Assembly: GCA_050011195.1 (NCBI GenBank)
Contig: JBEKJO010000165.1
Span: forward strand, 1-12,728
Source: PALSA-1440 sp050011195
Lineage (GTDB): Bacteria; Verrucomicrobiota; Verrucomicrobiia; Limisphaerales; UBA8199
DNA length: 12,728 nucleotides
Direction: 5' to 3'
The stretch's first letter is position 1, and the number at the start of each line of letters is the position of its first letter. Shown here piece after piece: positions 12,685 through 12,728 of the stretch. Below the pieces are notes generated by a model. That model was not told where the DNA came from. It saw only the letters and a program-made list of their open reading frames with translations, and searched no databases. A program made the translations under genes and the position numbers.

Positions 12685-12728
12685 GTTGCTGGGGGTGGCC
12701 TCCCCCCTGGCTGCCGGTCCAAAGCCGC

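Noticed and set aside
12513..12722. Minus-strand open frame through the 11-bp array
   Set aside because: The product is only the translation of the array plus flanking Pro/Gly-rich sequence; an 11-bp unit shifts frame at each copy, which does not suit a selected protein repeat.

Overview
The window is 12.7 kb of high-GC bacterial DNA. It looks like a chromosomal segment of a soil or freshwater Verrucomicrobiota-type organism. The best support for this is the secreted protein at the left end, which ends in an autotransporter-associated beta-strand motif of the kind common in that phylum, together with scattered low-complexity CATCCTT-type intergenic repeats. The lineage call is an inference from style; no rRNA or marker gene is present.

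Layout. (1) Positions 1-65, minus: the first 21 codons of a probable transposase, running off the left edge. (2) 120-2288, minus: a large exported protein with a beta-propeller, a C39-like cysteine peptidase domain and the beginning of an autotransporter-type repeat. It stops in mid-repeat about 55 bp from the transposase start. (3) 2289-2663: a divergent promoter region. (4) 2664-8184, plus: a tight six-gene operon encoding an acyl carrier protein, an AMP-forming acyl ligase, a LuxE-type acyl-protein synthetase, a LuxC-type acyl reductase, a SAM methyltransferase and a FabZ-type hotdog dehydratase. (5) 8187-10433, minus: a GNAT acetyltransferase and an MFS transporter, separated by a large near-perfect inverted repeat. 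(6) 10492-11182: two small genes of unknown function on opposite strands. (7) 11374-12100, minus: two overlapping small genes, a two-helix membrane protein followed by a small Cas2/SinR-like protein. (8) 12101-12728: no convincing gene, but an inverted repeat and a ten-copy array of an 11-bp unit.

The centre of interest is the six-gene operon. It has the chemistry of the fatty-acid reductase half of bacterial bioluminescence (luxE and luxC) but no luciferase (luxAB) and no luxD thioesterase. It adds its own carrier protein, a second acid-activating enzyme, a methyltransferase and a dehydratase. The simplest reading is a pathway that activates an acyl chain, holds it on the dedicated carrier protein, modifies it and reduces it to an aldehyde or an aldehyde-derived group. 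The product cannot be read from the sequence. A free lipid-like metabolite and an acyl decoration of a surface sugar are both possible; the second is favoured slightly by the neighbouring GNAT, which resembles those of amino-sugar clusters. The operon is bounded by a divergent gene on the left and a convergent gene 2 bp away on the right, so these six genes are probably the full transcriptional unit.

The right-hand 2.3 kb is accessory in character: small orphan genes, lower GC around 11.4-12.2 kb, repeats and palindromes.
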